DNA of 64,000 nucleotides. It comes from Anarhynchus alexandrinus. Its lineage: Eukaryota; Chordata; Aves; Charadriiformes; Charadriidae. The notes beneath the pieces were generated by a model. That model saw only the letters and a list, made by a program, of their open reading frames with translations, was not told the DNA's origin and made no database searches. The position numbers were made by a program, and so were the translations under genes. Location: contig VUYV01000213.1 in the NCBI GenBank assembly GCA_008711295.1, positions 408,187-472,186 on the forward strand, written 5' to 3'. Below are positions 23,302-37,632 of the stretch, in pieces. Every line of letters starts with the position of its first letter. Position 1 is the first letter of the stretch.

Positions 23302-26300
23302 TTTATTTGCTTGGTTTTCTTTAAACTTTCATGTGCTTCCTAAAAGAGATGCAGATTGTTGAAATAAAGTTTTGGAACTGAAGAATGATATTTGCATTGC
23401 GCTGTGGTTTGCAGTTTTTAGATCCTTCTTGATTCAAAAAGTAGGAAGAGGTATCTAACAATCTTAAACTTTGGGCTTGTTTGGACCTGTTGGACTCACT
23501 AGGGAAACACATGCAACTTGTTGAATTAAAGCTATGATGAATCTCAGCAGTTTTGGAAAGCAGTGTGTTTCTGCTTCGTAGCTCACTAAGCAGAGATGCT
23601 AACAGTAAAAAGAAGCAAGTTAACCCTGCTGTCTAAGGTATCTAATTACTTTATCAGTTGTGAGAGAAAAATGCATAGGATAACATGCTGAAGATGCCGA
23701 TAAGAGAAAACAGGGAGTTGTGCAAATGTGTATTTATAATCTGAAAATCATTTGTTTACCTTTGAGTGCTGGGTGAAAAGAATTTTTTTTTTTTTCTGGA
23801 TGCAAGAAACTGATTTCTGTAGTAAGCAGGGAGTATGTAGGCAGAACATACATATCTATATATATGCATGTCTGTATTTTTGGTTATTCACATATCAGTT
23901 TTTAGAGACGCTGCTTTTTAGAACTGTGAAGTCTGTCCATCATCTGTCCACACACCATAACTGTAACTGCATTGCACCCGTCTTCAGAGGAAAGTGAAAA
24001 CACCAAACAAAAAATACTTGGATGGCAACTAGAATTTGACCTTCATGATGCTTTTCAGGTTTGACAACCTAAACTAACCTTGCTAACTAGCCGAAGTTCT
24101 AAAATTGTGTGAGTATTGTCAAGCTTCATTGTGAGATGTATAGGACGTGAAATTCCTTTCAAAATGGTCACATTCAAAACCCATGCCTAAACAGTCTTTA
24201 ATAATGTTATAGCGTAAAAATTTTTTCCTATGAGTTACCATATTAGAAAATCATATGGGCAGGAAGGAGCGATGTGAAAGATGGTCTGGTAAGGCTAAAA
24301 GTGCTGCATGTAAGGTATAAAAATTTTAACTGTGATACACCGAAGTTTCCAATTTTTCTTTCTTGGATTTTCATGCTGTAACCTCATCTCTGTTGCTCTG
24401 TTAAAAGGCATGTGTTAACCTTCCTTTTCATACAGAGGTAAAATGATTAAGTACTGAAGATGCAGCAGGTGTAAACCTCTGCGGTACTGTTTCCTGTGTT
24501 ATTTGTACAGGCACAATGATAAATACTGCAAGTGTGGAATTCACTACATCTATAACTACATGTATGCAAATTCCAGTAGAGCATGATAAATAATTACAGT
24601 AAATTGAGTGGACTATATGAGTTTTTTAGGGACAAGGACCTGGGAAGGAACCCTGTAAACACTGGCCACAAAGCCACTGTTTGAGCAGGAAACCTGGTTG
24701 GTTGGTGTCTTTGTGTGCTTTTTTTTTCTTTGAGAGTTGAAAATTGTGAAATTCAGATTTCAGCAAAGAACCCTTTCTGCGCTGTTTGTGAACTGTGTAA
24801 ATGTTGTATCAGTTTTGTTAGCTTTCAGAAGAGAAGTTGGTTATTCCATGCTTGTCTGTTGCGTAGGTACTGAAAAAGAAGGTCTCTTAACTGGAAAGCA
24901 TGGTGGGAGGAATTATTCTTCTGCATCTCAAGTCACTTTACCTCCCAGCCATGCCTCAAAATGCCTCCTTTTCACAAATGCGTAATAACCTGCAAGCTGC
25001 TGATTGCGCAGGCTGCATGAGGCTGTCACCGTACAGTGATACTGGTGACATTTACTGCCTTATAAAATGTGCTGGAGGTTTGCTGCATGAAAAGCCCAAG
25101 AGGTGCAGATGCTTTTTGGGTATAACTGCTTGGTCCTGTTTATTTTATTTCTTGCTGTGGGGGAGAATAATGCCTGCTTTGTAGGTCTTTTAAAATGAAG
25201 TGTAATTAAAGCTAGAGCTTGCTGATTATTCTGTGCCTTCAGTTTAAATGCACAAATCTTTGTAAATCTAAACTTATCAGGAAGCAGATAAAAATGCTCG
25301 TCTTTGATTTCTCTTCTAGCCAGGCTCAGTGAGGCACGATCAGTACCAGAGCTGGTATGGTAGGGATGTGCTGAAACTTTAATTACGTCTTTCCGGGCTT
25401 TGCTTTTTTGTCCACCACCCCCCCAGCTGGTGCTTCTTTTTTTTCCTCCCTGTTATCTCCCTTTACAGATGTTCGAGTATGTCACTTCCTCTGCTGGTGC
25501 TGTGAGCAGAAATTGGTCCCTTTAGCTTAGGAAAAGGGAGGCTGAGGCCACATTTTCATGACAGCCGTGTGCCAAGCTCAGTCCACTCAGTGGCTGAGAA
25601 GAGCAGTATCACTTTCCTTTGCTGTGTGTTTCTGTGTGGGGTTTGTTGGGGGGGTTTGATTTTTGTTTTTTGTTTTTTTTTTTTTTTTGAGGCAGCTGTG
25701 CTGTCAAAAGCAGGGAAAGAAACACCTTATATCTAATTTATGGCAGCAGTGCACACTCGGATCAGCTGAAAGCACTGTGAAATCTCAGCCTGCATGGAGT
25801 TGTGATTGCCTCCATAAATCCACCTCAAGTTAAATATGTAGGAGGGACAGAGATAAAGAGTCGCTTTACTACAAAGGCAGAAGAACATAAACCGACAACA
25901 AGGAAGTTATGCTGGAAGTTAGAAGAATGACAGCTGGTGCAGTGGTTCTGGAGTAACTTTGACGAATGATTGTTGCAGTTGGTTAGAGGTATTCAAAGGT
26001 GTATCAGTTTTTGGAGGAAATGGCGTGTTGCCTGAGACCCACAGCTGAGCTTAATGGCCAGGTGTCCTTCTGTGTTTAACTGACTTGGCTAGCAAACCTG
26101 TGGAACTTGTTAGTACAATTTTATATTCCAAAGAAAAGGCGCCACTTAAAGCAGTGGCTCAGTAGTTTCTTTTTCCTGGATGGCAGTGGCTTGCATAGGA
26201 GCTCTGTCTCAAATAAAACTGTTTCTAAAACTATATTTTGACCCCATTGCAGGAAGGTAGGTGACACAATGAGAGATTATCCAACAAACCTCAAAAGCAT

Positions 26301-29300
26301 TCATTGACTTACCCTGCAGTATAGTAGATCCTACTGAACCACCACTAGTTCACAGCAGAGCTAGGCAGAAACTGAGAGAAGTGTAGACAAAGCCTGAAGC
26401 CTAAACTGTTTTTTTGGATGTCTTCGTTATGCGGTGTGTTTTGGAGTAACATAAATGGTGTGAAATTTAGTAGAACAGGGTACAAAGGCCTGTGCCAAGG
26501 AGTCTAATATAGGCAATGTTAAACTCTGAGATCTCATGACCTTGGGGGTGATACAGGAGTAGAGCCTGCATGTTCTTGGATGACATTCCTGTTGGTTTTG
26601 GTGCAGTTAGGGAACAGGCTAATACCAGGCATGAATTGTAGGGGCACGTATCTCCCTGTATCCTTGTGCAGTACCTTGCTGCATCCTTCTTTACATGGTA
26701 CTTGCAGCTCTCATCCCTCCATTTCAAACAGATTGCTGGTGTTTTGTTATAAAATGAAGAAGAGATGCTAAGGGGGTGAAGGTTCTTAGGAGACTTAAGA
26801 CTTTGGTACACTTAACCTTGCACCGCAAAGCTTGGAGTGGTATGATTTTTTTATGTACACTGCAAGAATGAAAGTGCTTGGAGAAACAACGAAACTTTAC
26901 AAACTAGAATTACATTTTACAGCATTCACAGATGAATCTGCAGGCTGGAAGTTGAAAGGCTGCTTGCCTCCAGGAGAGTGAACTTTGGGACTTGTCTTTG
27001 AAATGAAGCCAATGTGAACAGGGAACCTAAATTGTATCAGAATTGAACTTCTAAAATTAAAGGGAAGGATTTCACAATACTGTCCTGGGGAAGGAGAAAG
27101 CTGATAAGGATACAGTCACTGTAGATATATTAGATAAGTTTTAACACTCTCTGAAAGTTTCCAGGCATATTGTAGTTATTGAGGATGTTGTAATTTTTTA
27201 TAAAGGTGCTACAGTTTTAGTGTGTTGGAGTTTGGTGGGTTTATTTGGTTGTGGCACACACTGATGTTGGGGAGAACGTCTTGTAATAAGTGCCTTTCAC
27301 CAAATCCAGAATAGTTCACATGGTTTAGGATTGCTGTAAAACACCACACTGAGTAATCCACGTGATGGTCTGCAACCTTATTCTCTTAGTTTTGATGTTG
27401 TATTTTCTTGCCCTTATGCCATCCTGATTATGCAAGCAAATGTGACAGACAATTTCCGCTTCAAGAGGGAATACCGTTGAGGAGGAAGCATCATTGCACA
27501 TTTGCCTAGATGATGTGTGTGAGTTGATCACCAGCAGCAGGGACCTTGCAGTACAGTGGTGTACCGCTCTTTACGAGAGCAAGTCTTCCCCAGTATTGGC
27601 TGCCTGTAGGTGCAAGTCCATTTGTTTGTTAGGAGGCTTAGATGGTCTTGCCTGTACTTAACCTAAAAAATTTATCTGCTACTGGGTGGTTGCAAACATG
27701 AGGGGACATATCCAAGGCTTGGAAGAGTTCACAGTCAGTCTAAATTATAACTGTGCATACAACCTTATTGAAATGTATAGTTTAATTGAGTTTTCTGCTG
27801 AACTATGCAGAGGAGTGAGCCTTTGGAAAGGAAAAAAAAAATTGTTTTGGGCAGTAGCATTGTGTGTGTACTTCTTGCTTAACCAAGATGCTAAGTTAGC
27901 CTGTAACTGAAGTAAGTGGTGTACCAGAAATATTTAATTTCACCTGTATCTTTATTAGTGAGCAATTAATACTGTGTTTCTAAGTTTTCACAAGTTACTT
28001 AAGGAGCCCTACTTTCTGTCTGGTATGCAAATTGGCTTCTGGGCTCTTGTTCCTTTCTGCAATTTTCTCTCAAGTATAAGTAGTTGTTGAAAGACTTGAG
28101 GTACTGGGTGGGTGTGCCTGTAGAAGTGTTCACTTAGAGTACCTGGTCATGTGCCATGGGAACTGATAGTGGAGGGACATTTTTCCCAGGTCACAGTCTA
28201 TTGAAGCTCTGATGTTTTGGAGTTCTTACTCTTACGGGACAGAGAAAGGGTGTTAGTTTTCTGGAATCTTTAGTCTTGTGATTATATATAAGCGGTATGG
28301 GGCCTCTCATCTCTTCTTTCTCTGTTTTCTGAAATTTTTAGTCTTGTTGACTACTGCAGGGTTGTCTGCAGCTTAAGAGGATTGGACTTCATTGCTGAGA
28401 TGGTCCTCTGTAATCCTGTATTTCTAAATAAGACTAAGAAAGCCAATGCTTAAAACTTACAATCATATGTACTGCATGTGGTCTGTGTTATTTGGTGCTG
28501 TGCTTACTTTGCTTAGTTATATAGGTATAACTAGGTGGATCTAACTTTTGTTAATTGATAGTATTGTATTCTGTTCTGGCATGGTTTACAACTTGATTAT
28601 TCTGCTAAGTTTAATGGAGATTGAGGTGCATGGTTTTTCCCCTTTATCCACAGAGGAACATAATGTTAGTGGGTATTTTACTTGGGTCTAACAACTTTGT
28701 GGTCAAGAACTCAGCACTTTCAACAACTCCATCAACAAAATTGGCTGTTTATCATTTTCTAAGAAAAAAAAATGTACATGGGAGTCTTGGATGGTAATAA
28801 ATTTTTAGCTTTCTTTTGATACCTTTCCTTTTGCTGACACTTGATTCCTTTATTGGGACACTTGGCTCCTGTTACCTTTAATGAAGATGATGCTGATGTA
28901 ATCCCAGAGATGGATATTTCACTTTGTGTCCTTCTGCTTTCTTTATCTTTTTGGAGGTTTTGTGTTTTTTTGTGGTTTTTTTTTGTGTTCATGTGTGTGG
29001 GTTTTTTCTGCAGGCATAGACTTCGAACATTTTGGTATGGGAGTTAGGACCTTTTTGGTTTATTCTCTCTGGCATTATTATTGCCATGAGCAGGGCCATC
29101 TGCACAGAATTGCTGTTGATTCCCTGGGAAAGGAAAACAAGCACATCAGAGAACGGCTTAGTTCCTTATGTCTCGTCTTTACTCATTGCTTTTTATTTGA
29201 AAGGGCCTTCTGATACTACTTAGTTCGTATTCCTGCCTAAAAGAAGGATCGCTTTTCCCTGCTTTTGTTGCCAGTTATAACACTAACTGGAGAACAAACC

Positions 29301-29399
29301 ATTCCAGATTATATCTTATAAAGCTGGTCCACTTCTGCTGCCCCTTTTGTTCCTTTAAAAAGAAACCTTTACATTACTGTCCCTCCTAAGGGTGTGTTA

Positions 29400-29800
29400 G
29401 TTTCTGGTCAGCGCTGCCCTACCTGCCTGCTGCCCTGTCCGTGTGTTTTTACAGGGTGGCTAAACCAGCCTAATGAGAGTGGGGCAATCCTGCTCCTCAC
29501 CTGCTGAGCTGCATTCTCCTTCAGCTTCTCCCATGCTGGCACTGGCACCCTCCTGAGTGCAGCCTGGAAGTGGTAGGGCATTACAGATTGAGGTCCCTGA
29601 ACCGGGTCAGCGTAGGCACCTTGGGGAAGTACCAGTGCCAGCGGCTGGCACAGCATCGGGCCAGGGGGAAGCCTCTGGTTGTGGCAGATGCTGGCTCAGT
29701 CTATAACACACACCGTAAAGCCCATGTCCCGTGCGGCCAGCTAAGACCATGTGGAAGAGCTGCTCTGAACTGGCAGGCAAAGCCTAACTGTTAATTAACC
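29400..29800. other. GC-richer intronic patch
   Basis: This segment has clearly more G, C and CpG than the surrounding intron and is open for about 75-80 codons on both strands. No protein family is recognised. Both strands read equally well, which argues for composition and against coding. It may be a conserved regulatory element or an old, eroded insertion. Confidence 0.3.
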
Positions 29801-32800
29801 CTGGGCAACGAGATGTGTGACTGCACAGTCTGAGTATGTTTTCCTGTGGCAGCAGCCATAGGGTAGCCAGGCAAGCCCTCCTTTGCATGAGGGGGGCAAC
29901 TTGGAATATATTTTTAAAATGTTCTACATTCCTGAGTGCCCAAGCTTGTCTGCAAGAGTGAGTAGTTGTAAATAAAGTCTGAAGATCTGGGGAAGCGGAC
30001 AATTATTTGGCTATAAATAGCAGGTCATAAAACTGTAATGTGTATGGAGAGTGACTAAGGCATTTGGTATGAGATTTGTGTATGTGACACAAACTGTGCT
30101 TTGTTTGTAATGCCGTGTCTTCTTGAAAAGCTGTCTTCAGTCAAGGAAAAGCACTGTTTTTATCACTGTTTGAGTTTCTCATGTGTTTAGCTAACATCAA
30201 ATTAATAAGTCCAGGAGAAAAACCAGAAATTTTCCTATGCAAAAAATGGCTCTGCCATCTTCTGTGGAGTAGAAGCTTGAGGTTGTATGCTTCTGCTTGT
30301 ACTCTGCTACTGAAAGGTTAGTACGACACCTGTGGATTTTACAGTGATGCTTTGTACCTGATGGGAAGTAACGAAACGTGGTGAAATCCATTCTGCGCCT
30401 TTAACTGTGTTGTTTCTTGGAAAAGCTGATCATAATCTGTATGGGGCTCTGCAGTCCATCCTCACTTCTGCTTTCAGTGATTAGATTTTACCCTTTTCCT
30501 GGCAATTGTTTGATGAATGATCCGTACCCTATCACTGTATTAAATGATTTTTCAAATATACTGATAAAGCAACATTTTCTTACATTAGCATTGTTTAGTG
30601 TATCAGACAGGTGCAGCTGTACTGTGAATGTCATACATTTGTGTATTTTTATTTGTCGCTATTAAATGTAGATATCTTCCAGAGTCAAAATCTTCATAGA
30701 AATGCTGTGTAGAAGCACAATGTTATTGCTCATTAAGATCATAGGTCACATGCTATAAAACAGGGAGGTTCTGAAAAGGTGAAATAAAGGGAAGCTGCTT
30801 ATCGTGATGAAAGAGTGGATGGCATAACTGAGATCTGATAAGCATTATCCATAGACTCTCCTTCCCCAAGCTGAAGGACAAACACCCACTTCAGGTGTGC
30901 TTCAGAACCCATTGCTACAGAAGAGAAGCAGGAAACTCAAAACATCTTGTTTATGAAATAGCAGCAACAGCAGTCTTAAGCATCACCAAAATCAAATGTT
31001 TGTTATGTTCATATGTTTTATGAGCCTCAGCCCAGGCTCCTGGTTCAAGACTTTCTGAGCAAGTGATGAATGAGCTTTTATGTTCAGTTCTGAGTCAGAT
31101 GTACTTCACATACATCTTTTAATATTTAGCAAGATGAACTTATGATTTAATGTTAATTGCTGAGCTGGTTTACAGATTTCATGAAAAGCCCAAATGAAGG
31201 GGAAAATGAAGTACTAAAGAACAATAGAAGCATTAAGAGTCAAACTCTGGCATTAAGTACTGGCACAGTATATTATGTTCTTTATTTATATGGGTATGTA
31301 CTTAGGTATTGATCCTTTAAGTACCAGTATGTGCAAGCTCCTTTTTAATACCGTAAATGGCAGTAAGGGTAGCACTTTGCTTGAAAATCTGTGCATTTCT
31401 CTGCATTATCCCACCTTCTTTCTGGCTTTTTCCTTTCCATCATAGATGTAGTTATTACATGAACAGTTTACAAGTGTGAGTTCTCTGCTTTTCACATTAT
31501 AAAATGATTTCTGAAAAGGCTTTAGCAGATGTACATGTGTTCAGACCAAATGGGTTTGAGCAAGCTCTAGCCCAAGCATCGTTAATAGGAAATGGCTAAC
31601 ATCCAGCTGCCCTGGAAGTTTTACAGCCATACATATTCCCCCAGCTTATACGTTAAATACCACTACATCTCGGCATGGACTTCACATCGGTATTTTAAAC
31701 CACCGTGCCTACAACTAGTCTTCTGTCTGAAGCATTTTCTTGAGTACTTGCTTGGGCAAATAAGATAATACCTAGTTCTTTGCATTCTGTAGTTTGACAA
31801 TCACTTAAGTATAAGTGCTTGTGTTAAGAGTCTTGAGGCATGGGACCTTCCCACTTTCACTTTTTTTTTTCTTTTGTTTTTACCATCTCCAAGTTTTATA
31901 GGGATGATACATGTGTGTTAAGACTGAGTTTGCTTTCATACTGGTTGTGTACATGTTATGTTTGTCATGTGATATAACTGAAACGACATCTAGTGATTTT
32001 TTTTTTTTCCACTGCATATTGACAAAGGACCAGCTCCAAAGTCCTCTAGAAGAGGTCAGTACTTTTTCCCTTTTGTTACAGTGTTATCAATGCACATGTC
32101 AAAGATCAGTGACTTGGAAGTGTTCATTGACACAGAACCATGGAATAACCAGATTCAGTCAATCTGGCACTCCACTTGTGGTTTGTGAACTGTAGAGCAC
32201 ATATGAGAGAGACAGAACATGAAAGTGTGGTTTAGCACTGCTGTTTTCTCTGTATTAGGAAGCTAAGAGCTCTTGAGCTTCATAGTATGGCTTAGTCTAG
32301 TATTAAAAATAAAAATTAAAAAAAAAGGGGGATTGAACACACCTGGGAGAAGACTGTTTAAAAACTAACTCTGAAGTTTTCAAACTGTATGTATAATACC
32401 TGTGCACTTAGGCCATCTCACATTGAACTATATTAGATCAAACTTAAAAGTGAAAAGTAATCGTATGGTAAAATGAATTCTCAACAAGGAACCATGAAAA
32501 ATTGTTTCTCTCTTGAGAAGTTTTACAGCTCCTAAAGAGAGGAAGTCACAGCATTGAGATATTATGCTTTTGCTTACAAAGGAATAGTGAACAACTTGAT
32601 TCCCCACCCCCCCAATAATGTTGTAATTGCTATCCCTGCCTAGGCAATAACTGGATCAGAGAGGGAAAAAAAAATAGTGTCTGGCCATTGCTCAGCCTCT
32701 TGTATAAAGTTTCAGTGAGGTTGATAACTTGCATTTCTTGTCTCGTCTACTGGCACAGTGACAAGCACGCATGTCTGGTGTTACCCAGACTGTACAAGTG

Positions 32801-35800
32801 AATGCTGGATAGATAATATGAAACTGAGGACAGAGCTGAATTGTTTATATACATACAGGAAGCAGGGAAAGTTTTGTCTGTGCCTGTCTGGTGTTCGCCT
32901 CTCACCCACCTATTCTAACCATTCAAAGCACTATAAAGAGCAGGAAAGAGAATTTAGTCTTTGTTTGGCTACTTTCAGACTTAAATAATTCAGTGAACTT
33001 CTTATAGAGATCTGTAAAGTTGTTAGTATGTCTTTGTTTTGTATCTGCAGTAATTTATGGGTTTCCAGGAGGATAGAATCATCAAACCTTCAGTAATGCT
33101 TCCAGCTTTTTCAGCGTGCCTTGTCTTCTGAACATCTGCTGCCAATGTAGACCCAGAGTACTTTATTCATTCAAATTTGCATTCCAAACCCCAAATGTGA
33201 ATAGAAAAAAAATCTGACATCAGAATTCCTGCTCATGCAAGAGAATCTGTTTTAAAAAAACAGAACTACAGAACTTTGTCTGTAAAAAAAGCATGTAATA
33301 TCTCCTTGTTCTGATTAACAGCAACAAAAACCTGCTTATTTACCTGACTATTAAGCCACATCAATCCGTTGACAAAAGTGTAATTTAAAATGAATGAGGC
33401 AGTACTGGTGAGCACATTGATGTAAAGAAGTTCCTTTTTGTTTCTGTGTACAGCTTGTAACTTGGAACAACACTTTTTCTATTTGTACACAGATGCCAGT
33501 TTTTTCAGTGCCAAGAATGTTCCTTTCATACACTATAAAGTTCTAGCAACACTGCAACTCCTCTTTCTGGCAAGGGCTTTATATGTGCTTGAGAGTTAAA
33601 ATAAATCTTTCAACTCCTTTTCTGCCTCATCTCCTCCCCCCCGTGCTTTCATTCCTTGACCTTCAGCTGTGCTAAACTAATTTTCAAGTGCACGGTTTGA
33701 CCTAATTGCTTAGCAGAGTATGATCATGGAGAAGTCCCATATATTGTCTGCTAACCCTGTGGTCATAATGTCTTTAAAGTCATGTGCTCCTTTGAAAGAA
33801 GATGACCACGTTGACGGGAGGCAGGGCTGTGTACTGGTGCTGTCTGTGGAGGATTTAGCAGCTGCAAGATCTCTCCTTTTTCTTTCATTGTCTGAAATAC
33901 CATTGTCAGTGCCACCTTTTCTTCTTGAAAACCCTTATCCTTCATGCTGCACAGCACTTAGAAGAGACAAACTCTTGAATCTGTGCCTGACTGAATCACA
34001 AACCTGCACTTTCCCCAAATGAAAAATACCTGGGCAGGTGTTCCTGCATGTTGTTCCTTAGAAGGCTTATGTGCAGGCATAGTATAAATTTGAAATGCTC
34101 TGATGATTTGGAAACAGATAAATAATAAGAGACAGGAAGACAACATAAAGCAATGATGGGTATTAGCCTCAGTGTTCTGGAAACCTTCAAAGCACAGCAG
34201 CAAGCAAACTGCTTGGTGGAAAACTGGTGGGAAGAGAGGGAGCACCACTGGCCCTTGTCTGTTGTGCTCACACTTGGGGAGCCCGTAGTGCCTTCCTTAC
34301 CTGCATCTTGCTGCAAACCTTCAGCCTTCTTTTCAGTACTGGTGGTACTTTATATCTAGCTCACCATGACCACCTCTCAAAAGACCTGAAGCTGTAGGCT
34401 GCTGCAGAGCGAATCCTCTGTCTGCTGAAACCTGCGTTTCCTGCCGTCGTTTGTTACAGTGATGAATGCGGGGCTACGCTGCGAAAACTCTCTTAACACA
34501 CTTCTGGTTTGAGCTGTGCATAATGGTAACATAAATGAGTCAAGTGAAGAGATGTTTTCTCTGGCTCCTTTGTGAGGCAGATGGAAGTTATTTCTGAGTT
34601 CCTTGTGTATGTCTGTCTTCACTAAAACAAGTCCTAAATTAAGTGGGGGTGTGGGAATTCTTCTGGCCGAGGGAGTAGCCTAGTGACAGGAAAATCCACT
34701 TGCTAACAAAAAAGACCTTCAGTGTCAAGCATGAAGTTTTTAAGTATTATTAAAGTTAATGGTCTGTAAAGTATGGTGCAAGGAAAAATATCAGTATTTC
34801 GTAGCCGCTATTGGATTCGTTAGCTAAAGAAATTAATTGTGAGCTAATAACTTTTGTCTTTTCCTAGAGGACTGATTGTGCCTTTGAGGGAGACTTTTCT
34901 ACCATTGTGCAGCTCCTGCTGAATTCAAAGCTGTCTGTTCTAGCACTGAGTAGTGTCCTTCATGCTGTCTTCATGCCCCCGTTTTTCTAGGGGAGAAAGA
35001 AAGCTGAGGGGGGAGAGATCTTCTGACTGTCGCTTTCAGCTGAAAATCAGAACGCAAACTACATTGATTTTTTTGTTTGTTTGTGTGTTCCAGTATTAGT
35101 GATCCCATGTTTTCTGTCTTTTTTATAATTTCTTTAAAAAAAAAAAAGTTGGGGAAAAAAAGGGGTGACTGCCTTTTCAATTGTCACATGTGTACTGTAT
35201 GCCATGTGTTGTCAAGGGTGTCTTTTCAAATTAATTCTTTTTATGCAATTCTATTGGTCTGTAATTTGTACTGTAAAGTTTCAAGGCCCGTGGTCCTTGA
35301 CCACACAGCCTTAATTCCTCCTCTAGTAGGTCTTTTGGAGGTAATGAGAGGTAAAGGCAAATGAGGATATATTTGTGAGGGAGCTTTACTCACTTTTTTC
35401 TTGAAAACAAGGGTGGAGAGGAAGAGGAAAAAGACTTTGTGTGCCTGTTTGTGGGGACATACAGGATGTATGGTATTTGGGTTTCTGTGCTTGTTTTTTC
35501 TTCCATTTTTACACCACACATAGATTGTATTGTAATTAGCATGTTTTGAGAGGTCCTGCGTTTAGTCAGGTGCATAAAATGGCTTAATAATAAAGTTCTT
35601 TTCCCTCACCCAATTTTTCTGCTAATTTTGGGGTATTAGGAACTTTTAAAAGCTTTTTGAGCTGTCTCATTTGAACCCAGCTTTCTTATATCTGCTAAAT
35701 ACTGTTATCTTTAGTAGTGTTTATGTGCTGGTGGTTTTTCATACATTCTCAAGAATGACAAACTCTGCTGACATAGAGAAAAGGAAGTATCTTACAGAAA

Positions 35801-36665
35801 CAGTTTCTCAGCTACAGTTAGAGCTGAAACACTGGAAAAAGCAAGATAACGTAATGTGATGCTTCTTGAATGGAGATTTGAATCCCTTCTTTAGGGAAGG
35901 GGATGAGCTTTATGGATATGGTTAACATCACGCTGTTGGTGGTTATAAAATATGAATGTGTGTGTTTGGGTGGCAGGTACCCACGTGGTGGTAGCAGATA
36001 ATCCACATCTATCAGACACACCATGTAGCCTTATCCTGGAGTTTGAGCAGGTGTACTCTAGTTTTACAGTAGGTATAGGTAATGGCTGTGTCCTTGTGCA
36101 ATGTGGAACAGGGCGCTTACTCTAACAAAAGTGAAGCAGAGCTGCAAGTGTCAGGTGCTGCCTGGAGTGCTGCTGCACACCTTACCTTTTCAGGAGCTTT
36201 CCCGTGTTTCAAGGTTGCGCAGAGGCAGGCTGGTTAATCTTTGTAAAGCTCAGACCAGGTTGTTAAATACATTTGGCTGCTCATCTTTATGTGTAGCTTT
36301 ATTTAGATCAATTGTTTCTTACCCTTTCTTTTCCCTTCTCTTTCTTCCTTGTGTCAGAGTTCAGTTGTTTCTATATGCCATCAGAAACAACATATCACTG
36401 CATTCTGGTCTATGTCTTGTATGTTATCTTTGTTTGCATTTGCTTTTTGTCCTTTGCCAGCTATTCAATCTCAACACCATATTTGTTGCCTGTTGGATTT
36501 TTTTTCCTTGATTTTATCTCAGTGTCAAAATGCACCGTGCTGTCCTTAATTACTTAATAAACACCCAGAAGCTGGGATTTTACAGTATGTTCATAGTCAT
36601 GAAAGGATGGCAACATCTTCCATTTTAGTCTGCAGGTGTCTCCTTCATTTGTGATGTGCTTTTAG

Positions 36666-37632
36666 CCTGTCTTTGTCCAGCATCCTGACTGGACTTACGC
36701 AAACCTGGACTTCTGCAAAGCATTTGACACTGTCCCACACGATATCCTGGTCTCTAAATTGGAGAGACACAGATTTGATGGATGGACCACTCAGTGGATA
36801 AGGAACAGGCTGGATGGCTGCACTCAAAGGATTGAGGTCAATGGCTTGATGTCCAAGTGGAAACCAGTGATGACTGGCATTCCTCAGGGGTCAGTACTGG
36901 GACAAGTGCTGTTTAACATCTTTGTTGGTGATATGGATGTTGGGATTGAGTGCACCCTCAGCAAGTTTGCTGACAACACCAACCTGTGTGGCATGGTTGA
37001 CACACTGGAGGGAAAGGATATGATCCAGAGGGACCTGGACAGGCTTGAGAGGTGGGCCCACACAAACCTCATGAAATTCAACCAGGCCCAGTGCAAGGTT
37101 CTGCACAGGGATCCGGCAATCTCAAGCACAAATAGAGGCTGGGTGGAGAATGGATTGAGAACAGCCCTGAGGAGAACGACTTGGGGGTGTTGGTGGATGA
37201 GGAGCTCAACATGAGCCAGCAATGTCCACTTGCAGCCCAGAAAGCCAACCATATCCTGGGCTGCATCAAAAGAAGTGTGGCCAGCAGGTCGAGGGAGGTG
37301 ATTCTGCTCTCGTGAGACCCCACATGGAGTACTGCATCCAGCTCTGTTGTCCCCAACATAAGAAGGACATGGATCTCTTGGAGCACATCCAGAGGATGGC
37401 CATGAAGATGATCAGAGGCCTGGAGCACCTCTCCTATGAAGACAGGCTGAGAGAGTTAGGGTGGTTCATCCTGGAGAAAAGAAGGCTTCGGGGAGACCTT
37501 ATAGCAGCCTTCCAATATCTGAAGGGTGTCTACAGGAAACCTGGAGATGGACTTTTTACAAGGGTGTGTAGTGATAGGATGAGGAGTAATGGCTTCAAAC
37601 TGGAAGAGGGGAGATTTGGAGATTTAGAATAG
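36666..37632 (+). pseudogene. CR1 ORF2 reverse transcriptase remnant
   Basis: This is the decayed ORF2 of the CR1 insertion. ORF2 of intact CR1 encodes an endonuclease plus reverse transcriptase. Here the endonuclease and the front of the polymerase are missing through 5' truncation. The motif C aspartate is replaced by asparagine (FADN), and at least one frameshift near 37105 separates the polymerase core from the C-terminal region. It cannot encode a working enzyme. Confidence 0.88.

Larger units (their letters stand above)
19836..36665. other. Intron 1, proximal part with no recognised transposon
   Basis: About 17 kb of AT-rich, CpG-poor DNA. The only simple repeat of note is the CA run at 23278, and two short perfect palindromes lie at 22937 and 23146. 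A more GC- and CpG-rich patch occurs at about 29400-29800. Open frames are short and unrecognised. Long T or A runs occur (for example near 25670), but no LINE, SINE or LTR body was seen. Confidence 0.65.

Noticed and set aside
28759..28992. Lysine-rich 77-codon minus-strand frame
   Set aside because: It lies over a T-rich low-complexity stretch, and the basic composition follows from that.
32131..32170. Possible degenerate minus-strand CR1 tail (CACAGAACCATGGAATAACC)
   Set aside because: About twenty bases of loose similarity without further CR1 sequence.
36101..36557. Overlapping 136- and 81-codon hydrophobic frames
   Set aside because: The sequence is T-rich, so Phe/Leu/Ser/Cys-rich translations are expected; no membrane-protein family is recognised.
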